A stretch of 47,418 nt of DNA from NCBI GenBank assembly GCA_017882705.1, contig JADGOZ010000077.1, positions 1 through 47,418 of the forward strand, read 5' to 3'. Below the pieces are notes generated by a model. That model was not told the DNA's origin. It worked only from the letters and a program-made list of their open reading frames with translations, and ran no database searches. The stretch is from Candidatus Nanopelagicales bacterium. GTDB lineage: Bacteria > Actinomycetota > Actinomycetes > S36-B12 > CAIYMF01. Numbering within the stretch: the first letter of the stretch is position 1; every line of letters begins with the position of its first letter. The position numbers and the translations under genes are program-made. Positions 15,257-24,771 of the stretch are shown here, one piece after another.

Positions 15257-15962
15257 TGTGGGCCTCGACGAGGTCGGCCGCGACCTCGGGGCGACCGCGT
15301 CGGATGGCGTCATAGATGCCGTGGTGGTCGACCCGCAGCTGCGCGGTCACCGACGCGAGATCCGCTGCCGCCTGCAGCGCCGAGAGCAGCCGCGGGCGCA
15401 TCGACTCGCGCAGCGCGATGGTGAGCTCGGCGACGAGCGGGTTGCCGGTGGCGTGCGCGATCGCGACGTGGAACGCGGTGTCGTGGTCGTTGAAGCCGTC
15501 GGCGTCGAGGGCCGGGTCGTCCATGGCGTCGAGGTGCCTGGCGATCGCGGCGTGGTCGTCCGGCGTCGCGTGCCGCGCGGCGAGTCGGGTCGACTCGCGC
15601 TCGAGAGCGACCCGTGCGCGTACGACGTCGGACGAGCCGATGCTCGCGAGCAGGGCGTGCAGCCGCAGGAAGCGGGTCAGCGCCGCCGCGGGTGCGGCCA
15701 CGAGCACGGTGCCCGACTCGGGGCCCGAGCCGGTGCCCGACACGACCGTGCCCCACGCCTCCAGCACGCGGATCGCCTCGCGCACGGCCGGCCGGGAGAT
15801 GCCGAGGTCGGCGGCGAGCTCGCGCTCGGGCGGGAGCCGGTCCCCGACGTGCAGGCGCCCCGCCGCGAGGTCGGCCTCGACCCGGTCGAGGACCTGCTCC
15901 CAGGCGCGGGATCGCGGGGCTGAGGTCGGCGTCGCGCGGTCCACGCCCGATCCCTGCGCCAT
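15228..15962 (-). CDS. GntR/FadR-type regulator of the adjacent glcDF-like operon
   Basis: The 244-aa regulator has an N-terminal winged helix (LHVGDRLPPERELAADLGIS, RPAVREAIRVLE; residues ~30-75) and a C-terminal FCD ligand domain with metal-ligand-type residues (NDHDTAFHVAIAHATGN, then DHHGIYDAI). This is the subfamily of LldR, GlcC and PdhR, which sense lactate, glycolate or pyruvate. ATG 15962 has GGAGG at good spacing. It is divergent from the glcD-like gene, with a perfect palindromic operator between them, so it most likely controls that operon and itself. Confidence 0.93.
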   Translation of the reverse strand: MAQGSGVDRATPTSAPRSRAWEQVLDRVEADLAAGRLHVGDRLPPERELAADLGISRPAVREAIRVLEAWGTVVSGTGSGPESGTVLVAAPAAALTRFLRLHALLASIGSSDVVRARVALERESTRLAARHATPDDHAAIARHLDAMDDPALDADGFNDHDTAFHVAIAHATGNPLVAELTIALRESMRPRLLSALQAAADLASVTAQLRVDHHGIYDAIRRGRPEVAADLVEAHITQFYGPAD

Positions 15963-16027
15963 GGCACCTCCCCGGCTCGTGACCCCTTGTGCGGCTCGTC
16001 GGCGGAGCCTACTGTGGCCGACGCGCT

Positions 16028-16042
16028 TGTGGTCAGACCACA
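16028..16042. promoter_or_regulatory. Operator for the GntR/FadR regulator
   Basis: TGTGGTCAGACCACA is a perfect 15-bp palindrome of the TGGTnnnACCA form bound by FadR-subfamily proteins. It lies between a possible -10 (TACTGT, about 16011-16016) and the glcD ribosome site, where bound repressor would block transcription. Confidence 0.8.
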
Positions 16043-16065
16043 GGTCCACGAGGAGGTGGCCGCCG

Positions 16066-17472
16066 ATGTCGACGTCGGTCGTCCGCGGTGTGGGCCTGAC
16101 CCCCGAGATCCTCGACCGGCTCCGCGAGATCGTCGGCGCCGAGCACGTCCTCACGACCGACGGCGACGTCGAGCCCTTCTCGCGCGACGCGACGCCGCTG
16201 TTCCGCGCCCGTCCCGACGCCGTCGTCCTGCCCGCCACGACGGCCGAGGTCGCCGACGTCCTGCGCCTCGCGACCGAGACCGGCACACCCGTCGTGCCGC
16301 GCGGCGGAGGGTCGAACCTCGCGGCGGGCACGGTGGCCGAGCGCGGCGGCATCGTGCTCGTCCTCACCCGGATGACGGTCGTGCAGGAGGTCAGCGCAGA
16401 CGAGCTGCTCGCGGTCGTCCAGGCCGGTGTCACGACGTCGACGCTCGCCGACGCCGCGTCGGCACGCGGGCTGCTCTACCCGCCGGACCCGGGCAGCCGC
16501 ACGGTGTCCACGGTCGGCGGCAACGTCGCGACCTGCGCGGGCGGGCTGCGCGGCCTGAAGTACGGCGTCACCCGCAACTACGTCCTCGGCCTCGAGGTCG
16601 TGCTCCCCACGGGCGAGGTGATCCGCACCGGCGGCCGGCTCTGGAAGGACGTCGCCGGCTACGACCTCACCCGGCTGCTGACCGGCTCGGAGGGCACGCT
16701 CGGCGTGATCACCGAGGTGACGGTCGGCCTGCTGCCGATGCCGGAGACGTCGCGGACGGGGATCGCCTACTTCGACTCCCTCGCCGACGCGGGTCGCGCG
16801 GTCACCGCGATCATCGCGGGCGGCACGCTGCCGGCGACGCTCGAGTTCCTCGACCGCGCGTGCATCGGGGCGGTGGAGGACTTCGCCCACCTCGGACTCG
16901 ACCGCGACGCCGGTGCGCTGCTGCTCTTCGGCGACGACGGGTCGCCGCGCGACGTCGTCGAGTCGCTCGACCGGATGGCCGCGGCCTGCACGGCGAACGG
17001 CGCTCGCGGCATCGAGCTCGCCACCGACGTCGCCGGCTCCGAGGACCTGCTCGCCGCGCGGCGCTGCTCCCTCCCGGCACTGTCGCGACTCGCGCCCGTC
17101 ACGATGCTCGAGGACGTCACGGTTCCCCGCCCGCAGATCGCGCGGATGGTCGACGACATCGAGGAGATCGCGCGCCGGCACGACGTCGTGTGCGCGACGT
17201 TCGGCCACGCCGGCGACGGCAACCTGCACCCCACGATCGTGTTCGACGCCGACGACCACGACGCGCGGCGTCGCGCCGAGGCGGCGTTCGACGAGGTGTT
17301 CGGCCGTGCGATCGCCCTCGGGGGCACGATCACCGGCGAGCACGGCGTGGGCGCGGCGAAGCTGCCCTGGCTCGCGCAGCGGCTCGGCGCCGACCAGCTC
17401 GCGCTGCTGCGCCGGGTCAAGGCCGCGTTCGACCCGGCCGGGATCCTCAACCCCGGAAAGCTCGGCTCGTGA
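16066..17472 (+). CDS. glcD: FAD-linked 2-hydroxyacid oxidase, GlcD/lactate dehydrogenase type
   Basis: The 468-aa flavoprotein oxidises glycolate, D-lactate or a related 2-hydroxyacid. The FAD-binding PCMH fold shows VVPRGGGSNLAAGTV, STVGGNVATCAGG and LTGSEGTLGVI. The C-terminal FAD-oxidase domain has the metal/substrate motif FGHAGDGNLHPT and ends ITGEHGVGAAK...FDPAGILNPGKL. ATG 16066 is preceded by AGGAGGTGG. It overlaps the iron-sulfur subunit gene by GTGA. GlcE is absent, so this may be a two-subunit D-lactate or glycolate dehydrogenase feeding the quinone pool or another acceptor. Confidence 0.93.
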   Translation: MSTSVVRGVGLTPEILDRLREIVGAEHVLTTDGDVEPFSRDATPLFRARPDAVVLPATTAEVADVLRLATETGTPVVPRGGGSNLAAGTVAERGGIVLVLTRMTVVQEVSADELLAVVQAGVTTSTLADAASARGLLYPPDPGSRTVSTVGGNVATCAGGLRGLKYGVTRNYVLGLEVVLPTGEVIRTGGRLWKDVAGYDLTRLLTGSEGTLGVITEVTVGLLPMPETSRTGIAYFDSLADAGRAVTAIIAGGTLPATLEFLDRACIGAVEDFAHLGLDRDAGALLLFGDDGSPRDVVESLDRMAAACTANGARGIELATDVAGSEDLLAARRCSLPALSRLAPVTMLEDVTVPRPQIARMVDDIEEIARRHDVVCATFGHAGDGNLHPTIVFDADDHDARRRAEAAFDEVFGRAIALGGTITGEHGVGAAKLPWLAQRLGADQLALLRRVKAAFDPAGILNPGKLGS

Positions 17473-18581
17473 CCGCGTCGCAGGACCGCGCGCCGGTCGA
17501 CGTCTCGCTGGGTCTGTTCGACCAGGACCTCCTCGCGGCGTGCATCTCCTGCGGCTTCTGCCTCCCCGCCTGTCCGACCTACCAGCTCACGCTCGACGAG
17601 CGCTCGAGCCCGCGCGGGCGCATCACGCTGATGCGCGCCGTGGACTCCGGTCGGCTCCCCGCCGACGACCCGACCGTGCTCGAGCAGTCGTCGTACTGCC
17701 TCGGGTGCCGGGCGTGCGAGCCGGTCTGCCCTGCGGGCGTGCAGTACGGCGCGCTCCTGGAACAGTGGCGCGACCTGACGTGGAGCGGCGCTCGCACGCC
17801 TCCCGTCGCGGCCGCGCTCCGCGCGGGGATGCGGATGACTCCCGCGCTCGCCGCCGCCGGTCGCGTGCGCGGCGCCGCGCGCACGACCGGACGCGCACGT
17901 GGCGACGGTGTTCAGCTCATGCTCGGCTGCGTCGAGCGATCGCTGTTCCCTGGTGTCTCCCAGGCGGTCACGCGGCTGCTCCCCGGCATCGAGGTGCCCT
18001 CGGGACAGGGCTGCTGCGGTGCCCTGCACGCCCACAGCGGGGGCAGCACCGAGGGTCATCACCTCGCCGAGAGGCTCGGTGAGGCGCTGCCCGGAACGAT
18101 CCTCACGACCGCCGGCGGCTGCGCTGCGCACCTCGTCAACGTGCTCGGTCGCGACCGTGTCCACGAGCTGTCCGAGCACCTCGTCGACGTGTGGTCGGCC
18201 TCCGAAGCCCCTGCGCTCACCGACGTCCGCGTCGGCGGACGTCGCGCGCGCGTCGCGCTGCAGGACTCCTGCCACCTGCGCAACGGGCTCGGCACGAGCG
18301 CCCAGCCGCGCGACCTCGTGGCGCGCGTCGCCGACTACGTCGAACTGCCGTCGGCCGGCGCCTGCTGCGGCGGCGCGGGAACCTACTCGCTGCTGCGCCC
18401 CGACGACGCTGCCGCGGTCGTCGCCCCCAAGCTCGACGAGGTGGAGTCGCTCGACCTCGACTACCTCGTCGTGGTCAACCCCGTCTGCCAGCGCCAGCTC
18501 GTGACCGCGCTGCGCCGTCGCGGCTCCCGGGTGCGCGTCGTGCACCTCGCCGAGCTGCTCGCACTCGCCCTCCCGACCTGA
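17469..18581 (+). CDS. glcF: Iron-sulfur subunit, GlcF type
   Basis: The 370-aa protein carries two [4Fe-4S] motifs, CISCGFCLPACP and CLGCRACEPVCP (residues ~22-90), followed by two CCG domains (GCCGALHAHSG and ACCGGAGTYSLL) typical of GlcF/HdrB-like electron carriers. It passes electrons from the GlcD-type flavoprotein to a membrane acceptor. GTG 17469 overlaps the glcD TGA by 4 nt (GTGA), so translation is coupled. No membrane segment is seen. Confidence 0.93.
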   Translation: MTASQDRAPVDVSLGLFDQDLLAACISCGFCLPACPTYQLTLDERSSPRGRITLMRAVDSGRLPADDPTVLEQSSYCLGCRACEPVCPAGVQYGALLEQWRDLTWSGARTPPVAAALRAGMRMTPALAAAGRVRGAARTTGRARGDGVQLMLGCVERSLFPGVSQAVTRLLPGIEVPSGQGCCGALHAHSGGSTEGHHLAERLGEALPGTILTTAGGCAAHLVNVLGRDRVHELSEHLVDVWSASEAPALTDVRVGGRRARVALQDSCHLRNGLGTSAQPRDLVARVADYVELPSAGACCGGAGTYSLLRPDDAAAVVAPKLDEVESLDLDYLVVVNPVCQRQLVTALRRRGSRVRVVHLAELLALALPT

Positions 18582-18625
18582 TCCGTCCCGAACCCCGTCA
18601 TCCGACACCAGCAGGAGGACCACTG

Positions 18626-19258
<633 letters not shown>

Positions 19259-19260
19259 CG

Positions 19261-19437
19261 TCGGCTGCGGCGTTCACGGCCACGGCGGCTCGTACCGTGC
19301 TCCTCACCGGCCGTGTCTGCTCCTACCCGACCGTGCGGGAGGCGGAGGTCAGCGGTACCGACCTGCTGCACGGCCCGCTCGCGATGATCGTCGGTCAGGA
19401 CTCGTGGGGCACCGTGGGCGCGATCCCGGTGAACGAC
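19261..19437 (+). pseudogene. SIS-domain sugar-phosphate isomerase remnant
   Basis: A plus-strand frame without a start reads LLTGRVCSYPTVREAEV directly joined to SGTDLLHGPLAMIV. Both resemble the GlmS/AgaS-type SIS domain (pattern L.GRG..YP.A.EAALK...SGADLLHGP.AMI), with the intervening ~15-20 residues deleted. No upstream part remains. It overlaps the 3' end of the GGDEF gene on the other strand. Confidence 0.55.
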
Positions 19438-20858
19438 TCCCGCGGCGCGGGCAGCGCGCCGCGGGAGTCCGGGGCGTGCGGCGCGGCCGTTCCTTCGGTG
19501 ACGTCGGCCTCGGTGCGGCCGCGACCGGCGTCCTTCGCGCGATAGAGCGCGACGTCGGCACGGTGCAGGACGTCCTCGGACCGGTCGCCGGGGCGCGCGA
19601 TCGTGAGGCCGATGCTGACGCTGACGCGCACGCGCATGTCGTCGACCAGGATCGGCTTCGTGAGCCGGGCGTGGATGGCGTCGGCCACGTGCCACGAGTC
19701 GTCCGCAGCGGCGAGGGAGGGCAGGAGCACGACGTACTCGTCGCCGGCGAACCGGCCGACCACGTCGTCTCGGCGCAGCGTCTGCGTGATGCGACGGCCG
19801 ACCTCGACGAGAACGGCGTCGCCGATGCGGTGCCCGTGCGTGTCGTTGAGGTCCTTGAGCCGGTCGACGTCGAGGAACAGCACGGCGGTGGACGTGCCGG
19901 CGCGTGGCTCGTGCCCGAGCACCGCGTCGAGCTTCTCGAGCAGGTCGCGCCGGTTGGGCAGGCCGGTCAGGGAGTCGCTGCGGGCCTGACGCTGGAGCTC
20001 CTCGCGCATCTCGTGCGCGACGGTCACGTCGCGCAGCGAGTCGATGCCCCCGAGCACGCTGCCGTCGTCCGCGAGGACGGCGCGACCGCTGTTGCTCATC
20101 CACATCCAGGATCCGTCGGCGCGCAGGAAGCGCGCCTCGGTGCGTCCTGTCAGCAGCCCCGCCGCCAGGCTCGTGCGGATCAGGCCGCGCACGCGAGCGT
20201 GGTCGTCGGGATGCATGAGGTCGACGACGCGGCGGCCGACGAGCTCCTCCGGTGCGAAGCCGAGGATCGCCGACGCCGACGGCGACGCCCAGTCGATGAG
20301 CCCGGTGGTGGCCGTGGTGTGCAGGACGACGTCCGTCGCGTTGTCGGCGAGCATCCGGTAGTGCGCCTCGGAGGCCGAGCTGGCCGCTTCGGCCTCGACC
20401 TGGTCGGTGACGTCACGGATCGTCACGACGAAGTAGTCCAGCGCACCCGAGTCGCGGCGGACCACACGCGTGCGGCTGGTCACCCGGCGCCGCGTGCTGT
20501 CGGCGCACCGGACGGTGCCGTGGCCGTCGATGACCTCGACCCCGTCGCGCATCCGGAAGGTGACCAGGTCCTCGGCCAGCTCGTTCTCGTGCGGGTCCCC
20601 CAGCCTCAGGGGGGTGCCCACGACGGCGAGGTCGTCGTAGCCGAACGTGGTGCGCAGCGACGGCGACGCCCACAGCACGAGACCGGCCGCGTCGTACTGC
20701 ACGATGACGTCCGAGGCGTTCTCGAGCACGAGCCGGAACTGCGCGGTGAGGTCGTGCAGCGCGCGTGCAGGGACCAGCGCATCGTCGGCGGGACTGACCG
20801 GGATCGACGACGACCCACGATCGTCCCCCGGGTGCGCGGTGAGGTCGTCCGCCTGCAT
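19395..20858 (-). CDS. PAS-PAS-GGDEF diguanylate cyclase
   Basis: The 487-aa sensor protein has PAS 1 at about residues 38-155 (VLENASDVIVQYDAAGLVLW), PAS 2 at about 165-285 (MLADNATDVVLHTTATTGLI, ending IDSLRDVT), then a GGDEF domain at about 295-460 (DSLTGLPNRR, LFLDVDRLKDLND). The active-site loop is AGDEY rather than GGDEF, a variant in which the first Gly is replaced; related AGDEF enzymes can be active. It probably makes cyclic di-GMP in response to a PAS ligand or redox state. No membrane segment is seen. ATG 20858 is preceded by AGGAGCGAG. Confidence 0.92.
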   Translation of the reverse strand: MQADDLTAHPGDDRGSSSIPVSPADDALVPARALHDLTAQFRLVLENASDVIVQYDAAGLVLWASPSLRTTFGYDDLAVVGTPLRLGDPHENELAEDLVTFRMRDGVEVIDGHGTVRCADSTRRRVTSRTRVVRRDSGALDYFVVTIRDVTDQVEAEAASSASEAHYRMLADNATDVVLHTTATTGLIDWASPSASAILGFAPEELVGRRVVDLMHPDDHARVRGLIRTSLAAGLLTGRTEARFLRADGSWMWMSNSGRAVLADDGSVLGGIDSLRDVTVAHEMREELQRQARSDSLTGLPNRRDLLEKLDAVLGHEPRAGTSTAVLFLDVDRLKDLNDTHGHRIGDAVLVEVGRRITQTLRRDDVVGRFAGDEYVVLLPSLAAADDSWHVADAIHARLTKPILVDDMRVRVSVSIGLTIARPGDRSEDVLHRADVALYRAKDAGRGRTEADVTEGTAAPHAPDSRGALPAPRESFTGIAPTVPHES

Positions 20859-20974
20859 GGCTCGCTCCTGATCGCGTCAGGCTCCACGGTAGTGGTGCGG
20901 GCCGGTCGTCGCGCGCGGATCTTGGACAGCGTCCGATGAACGGGAGACGGCTGCCCGCCGAGGGACGGGAGGGG

Positions 20975-22333
20975 CTACTTCGCCGAGGGCTTGGGCACGA
21001 TCGAGCTGGCGGGGACCGCCTTCGTCACGGCGGCGGCCATCTGCGTGAGCGACGTCATCGTCGACTTCGCGGCGACCTGCTCCAGCCCCGGGAGGGAGAG
21101 CACCTGCAGCCACTCCTTGCCGCTGGTCCACAGGCAGTAGCCCCCGGCGACCCCGGACACGGTCATCGGCATGCACCAGGTCTTGCCACCGACCGGGCTC
21201 GCGTACTCGGCCGGGGTTCCGGCCACGGCCTTCCCGCTGCTGCCGGACGTGATCCCCGCGCTCACGTCCTTGAGCAGCGCTGTGGCGGCGTCGCGGCTGG
21301 TGAGGGCTCGGACGGCGTCGCCGCGTGAGGACACCGGGACGTCGGAGGCGAGGTAGAGCGTGACGGAGTCGCGCGTGCCGTAGGTCTGCGCCCAGGCCCA
21401 TGCTGCGCCGTCGGTGGTGAGCCGCTGGGTCCTGCTGTCGAGCCCGGGCACGGTGAGCTTCTTCTGCCCGGCGAGGGTGCGCGGCGCACTGTGGACGAGC
21501 ACGTCCGGAGCCTGGGCGGCCGTGGCCTGGGCCTGCGAGTCCCGGTACCTCGGGATCGCGACCGCAGTGGCGCCGCCGAGCACGAGGACAGCGACGAGGG
21601 CGATCGCCGTGGGGCGCTTCCAGCTCCGCGCGGGCGCGTAGGTGCCCGGGTGCATCGGACCGGCACCAGCAGTCCCGAAACCCGGCGGAACTGCGCCGTG
21701 ACCGATCGGAGCCGAGCCGAAGGCGGCCGGTGCCCCGCCGAACCCGGGTCCCTTCACTGCGGGCGCGGCGGACGACGCCGAGCCGTCGACCCACGACGAG
21801 GCGGGCGCGCTCGGGGCGACGGGAGGTCGTGGGGCCGCGGACGCGGGCACCACGGGTGGCGGCGCCGGGGCGGGTGCCGGTGCTGCGGGGGCGACGGCGA
21901 CCGGACGGCGGGCTCCCGGTCGGGAGCGGTCGACCTCCTCCGCGTCCTCGCCGGCACCGGCCGGAGCGGCGGCGGGTTCGGGTGCCGGGGGCATCGGCCT
22001 GCGGGCGCCGGGGCGCGACCGGTCGACATCCTCGTCGCTCGTCGTCGTCGGTGCGGCGACCGCTGCGGGCTGCGGAGTCGGGGCCGGGGTCGGGTCGGGA
22101 GCGGGTGTCGCCATGGGGACGGGGCTGGGCGTGGCGGTCACGGTGACGACCGGGGCGAGCGCGGGCTCGGGCACGGCTGCGGAGGAGGAGCCGACGGAGG
22201 CGCCCAGGGAAGCGCCGGCCATGGCGAGCTCGCGGGGTGCGGCACGGGTCTGGGCGGACCACGAGGACCCGTCCCACCAGCGCACGGCGGACGGGTCGGT
22301 CGGGTCGGCGTACCACCCAGCCTCTGGACTCAC
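20975..22333 (-). CDS. DUF2510 membrane-anchored protein
   Basis: The 452-aa protein begins with a DUF2510 motif (GWYADPTDPSAVRWWDGSSW, residues 6-25), common in Actinobacteria and of unknown function. A long Pro/Ala-rich disordered region contains two copies of VDRSRPGARRP. One transmembrane helix (ALVAVLVLGGATAVAIP, around residue 240) and a ~200-residue C-terminal domain, presumably outside the cell, follow. The latter has two Cys (WCMP and YCLW) that could form a disulfide. GTG 22333 has only a weak Shine-Dalgarno sequence. It lies downstream of the phosphatase gene on the same strand, but a hairpin separates them. Confidence 0.85.
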   Translation of the reverse strand: MSPEAGWYADPTDPSAVRWWDGSSWSAQTRAAPRELAMAGASLGASVGSSSAAVPEPALAPVVTVTATPSPVPMATPAPDPTPAPTPQPAAVAAPTTTSDEDVDRSRPGARRPMPPAPEPAAAPAGAGEDAEEVDRSRPGARRPVAVAPAAPAPAPAPPPVVPASAAPRPPVAPSAPASSWVDGSASSAAPAVKGPGFGGAPAAFGSAPIGHGAVPPGFGTAGAGPMHPGTYAPARSWKRPTAIALVAVLVLGGATAVAIPRYRDSQAQATAAQAPDVLVHSAPRTLAGQKKLTVPGLDSRTQRLTTDGAAWAWAQTYGTRDSVTLYLASDVPVSSRGDAVRALTSRDAATALLKDVSAGITSGSSGKAVAGTPAEYASPVGGKTWCMPMTVSGVAGGYCLWTSGKEWLQVLSLPGLEQVAAKSTMTSLTQMAAAVTKAVPASSIVPKPSAK

Positions 22334-22411
22334 GCTCGCCCCCGTTCCTCTCGTGCCGAGACAGCCTCCCTGTGTCTCTCGGTCCGAACCCTGCGGAACT
22401 GAAGGCGACGA

Positions 22412-22429
22412 CCCGATCAGCCGATCGGG
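22412..22429 (-). terminator. Small hairpin after the phosphatase gene
   Basis: CCCGATC-agcc-GATCGGG forms a 7-bp stem with a 4-nt loop, 17 bp past the minus-strand stop at 22446. It is a weak terminator candidate without a T run. Confidence 0.35.
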
Positions 22430-22445
22430 AGGGCCGGGCCCGGGC

Positions 22446-23627
22446 TCAGCCCACGCGGCGCAGCGCGACGAGCGTGACGTCGTCGCGCCGCCAGTCGGGT
22501 GACTGCGCGCGCACGTCGGCGAGCACCCGGGCGACGAGCTCGCGGGGCTCGCGGGTGGGGATGCCCGACACGATCCGGGCGAGGTCGTCGTCGGACATCT
22601 CGCGGTCGGCGTCGCGCGCCTCCACGAGGCCGTCGGACCACACGAGCACGACGTCTCCGGCGGTGAACGGGGCGGTCTCCGTCACCCAGGAGCCGCCGAG
22701 GCTCGAGAGGAGGGGTCCGGTCGGAGCCAGCGGCGTACGCCGGTCGCACGCCCCCGACGGGAGCAGCCAGCCGGCGGGGTGCCCGGCGTTCGCCCACGAC
22801 ACCGTGCCGGCTGCCGGGTCGACGACCGCGACGAGCGCCGTGGCGAACCGGCCGTCGGCGGCATCCCGGAAGGAGGCGGCGCCGCGGGTGAGCGCCGTGC
22901 CGGGGTCGACGCCGGAGCGCAGCGCGACGGTCATGACCGATCGCAGCCGCTGGAGCACCAGCCCGGCGAGCTCTCCGTGGCCCGCGACGTCGAGCAGCAG
23001 GAGCGCGGTGCGGTCGTCGTCGAGCGGGAGGGCTCCCCACCAGTCGCCGGCGAGCACGCCGTGCGCGGCCTCGACCCGACCGTGCACCTCGAGCCCTGCG
23101 GCGATCGGGTCGCTCACCGTCGCGAGGTCCGCCCGGAGCGCGGCGACGACGGGGCTCTCCTGCTCGAGACCCTCGTCGGCGGCCCGGGCCGCGTCGGTCT
23201 CGGCGAGCAGCGCCCGGCGCATCGACTCGGCGTCGGTCCCGACCGCGCGCAGCTCCGGGGGTCCGCTCGGCACGATCACCTGCTCGCGGTGGCCGAGGCG
23301 TGCGACGCCACGGAGCTGGCGGCGCAGGTCGTCGAGCGGCTCGAGCACCCAGCGCCGGAGCAGCACGAACGAGCTGGCGACGAGCGCGAGCGCCGCGACG
23401 CCGGCCACCGTGAGCGCGACCGCCATGCGCCGGGCCACGCCGGCCAGGCCCTCGATGGCCGCGTCGCGCTGGTCGACCGTGGCGTTCTGGACCGCCTTGG
23501 TGGAGGTCGCGACGTCGACGTAGGCCAGCCGCACGAGGACGCCGATGACGACGAGCGCGACGATGGCGACGACGCCGAGCAGGGCCATGCGCGTGCGCAG
23601 GCTCAGGCCGCCGGTCCGCTGCTCCAT
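22446..23627 (-). CDS. Membrane-bound PP2C/SpoIIE-type serine phosphatase
   Basis: The 393-aa protein has two transmembrane helices (about residues 14-36 and 66-90) flanking a short external loop, then a HAMP-like linker (RRWVLEPLDDLRRQL), and a PPM phosphatase domain (about 150-390). Metal-binding Asp motifs are AGDWWG, LDVAGHG, WSDGLVEARD and RRDDVTLV. Such proteins dephosphorylate anti-sigma-factor antagonists in partner-switching cascades. No anti-sigma gene is adjacent. The start at ATG 23627 avoids an unsupported upstream extension; TACCGT lies 7 nt before it. Confidence 0.92.
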   Translation of the reverse strand: MEQRTGGLSLRTRMALLGVVAIVALVVIGVLVRLAYVDVATSTKAVQNATVDQRDAAIEGLAGVARRMAVALTVAGVAALALVASSFVLLRRWVLEPLDDLRRQLRGVARLGHREQVIVPSGPPELRAVGTDAESMRRALLAETDAARAADEGLEQESPVVAALRADLATVSDPIAAGLEVHGRVEAAHGVLAGDWWGALPLDDDRTALLLLDVAGHGELAGLVLQRLRSVMTVALRSGVDPGTALTRGAASFRDAADGRFATALVAVVDPAAGTVSWANAGHPAGWLLPSGACDRRTPLAPTGPLLSSLGGSWVTETAPFTAGDVVLVWSDGLVEARDADREMSDDDLARIVSGIPTREPRELVARVLADVRAQSPDWRRDDVTLVALRRVG

Positions 23628-23679
23628 GCGGACCACGGTAGTGACCGGGACGAGCCGCAGCGCGCTCCGTCGCCCCGGA

Positions 23680-23685
23680 TAGGGT
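23680..23685 (+). promoter_or_regulatory. -10 element, leaderless type (hisC)
   Basis: TAGGGT ends exactly 6 nt before ATG 23692. No ribosome site is present between them. Confidence 0.55.
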
Positions 23686-23691
23686 CCACGC

Positions 23692-24771
23692 ATGTCCGAG
23701 AGCACGCCGCGTCTGCGCGAGACGCTGGGCCGGCTGCCCGCCTACGTCGCCGGCAAGCCGCCCACGGCCGCGGAGGGTCTGACGCCCTACAAGCTGTCCA
23801 GCAACGAGAACCCGCACGACCCGCTGCCCGGCGTCCTCGAGGCCATCACCAGGGCCGCCGCCGCGATGAACCGCTACCCGGACCCGGCGTCCTCCGCCCT
23901 CGTCGAGGCGCTGGCCCAGAAGTACGACGTGCCCCGCGAGCATCTCGCGCTGGGCACCGGCTCGGTCGGGCTCCTCCAGCAGGTCGTGCAGATCAGCGCC
24001 GGTCCGGGCGACGAGGTGCTCTTCGCCTGGAGGTCCTTCGAGGCCTACCCGATCATGACGATCATCGCCGGCGCGACGCCGGTCCAGGTGCCGCTGCGTG
24101 CCGACGAGGGCCACGACCTCGACGCCATGGCCGACGCCATCACCGAGCGCACCCGGCTGGTCTTCGTGTGCACCCCGAACAACCCGACCGGTGCGGTCGT
24201 CCGCCAGGACGACCTCGACCGCTTCCTCGACCGGGTGCCCGACGACGTGCTCGTCATCGTCGACGAGGCCTACGTCGAGTTCGTCCGCGACCCCGACGCG
24301 GTGCGCGGCATCGAGACCTACCGCGCCCGGCCGAACGTCGCCGTCCTGCGCACCTTCTCCAAGGCCTACGGCCTGGCCGGCCTGCGCGTCGGCTTCGCGA
24401 TCGCGCACGGTCCGGTCGCCCAGGGGCTGCGCCAGACCCAGGTGCCCTTCGGCGTCTCCACCGTCGCGCAGGCGGCGGCGCTCGCGTCGCTCGCGGCCGA
24501 GGACGCCCTGCTCGAGCGGGTGGAGCACATCGTCGGGGAGCGGACCCGGGTCGAGGCCGTGCTCGCCGACCAGGGCTGGCGGCTGCCGCCGAGCCAGGCC
24601 AACTTCGTGTGGCTGCGCCTCGGCGACCGGATCGGGGAGCTCGTCGCCGCGTGCGACGCCGTCAACCTCGCGGTCCGTCCCTACGGCGACGACGGCGTCC
24701 GCGTCACCATCGGCGAGCCCGAGGCCAACGACCGCTTCCTCAGCGTCGTCGCGCCATTCGCTCCGCGCTGA
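23692..24771 (+). CDS. hisC: Histidinol-phosphate aminotransferase-family enzyme
   Basis: This is a 359-aa PLP-dependent fold-type I aminotransferase of the HisC group. Visible landmarks are [13 protein letters not shown] near the N-terminus, [17 protein letters not shown], and the PLP lysine in [15 protein letters not shown] (Lys224). It transfers an amino group between glutamate and imidazole-acetol phosphate, or an aromatic oxoacid if it is the HisC2/PAT paralog. It is outside any his operon, which favours the paralog role. It is divergent from the phosphatase; its 3' end overlaps the convergent EamA gene by 32 bp. Confidence 0.9.
   Translation: MSESTPRLRETLGRLPAYVAGKPPTAAEGLTPYKLSSNENPHDPLPGVLEAITRAAAAMNRYPDPASSALVEALAQKYDVPREHLALGTGSVGLLQQVVQISAGPGDEVLFAWRSFEAYPIMTIIAGATPVQVPLRADEGHDLDAMADAITERTRLVFVCTPNNPTGAVVRQDDLDRFLDRVPDDVLVIVDEAYVEFVRDPDAVRGIETYRARPNVAVLRTFSKAYGLAGLRVGFAIAHGPVAQGLRQTQVPFGVSTVAQAAALASLAAEDALLERVEHIVGERTRVEAVLADQGWRLPPSQANFVWLRLGDRIGELVAACDAVNLAVRPYGDDGVRVTIGEPEANDRFLSVVAPFAPR

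Noticed and set aside
22417-24528. 703-codon open frame on the minus strand
   Set aside because: It crosses the phosphatase and hisC genes in the wrong frame and has low-complexity Arg/Ala/Gly composition.
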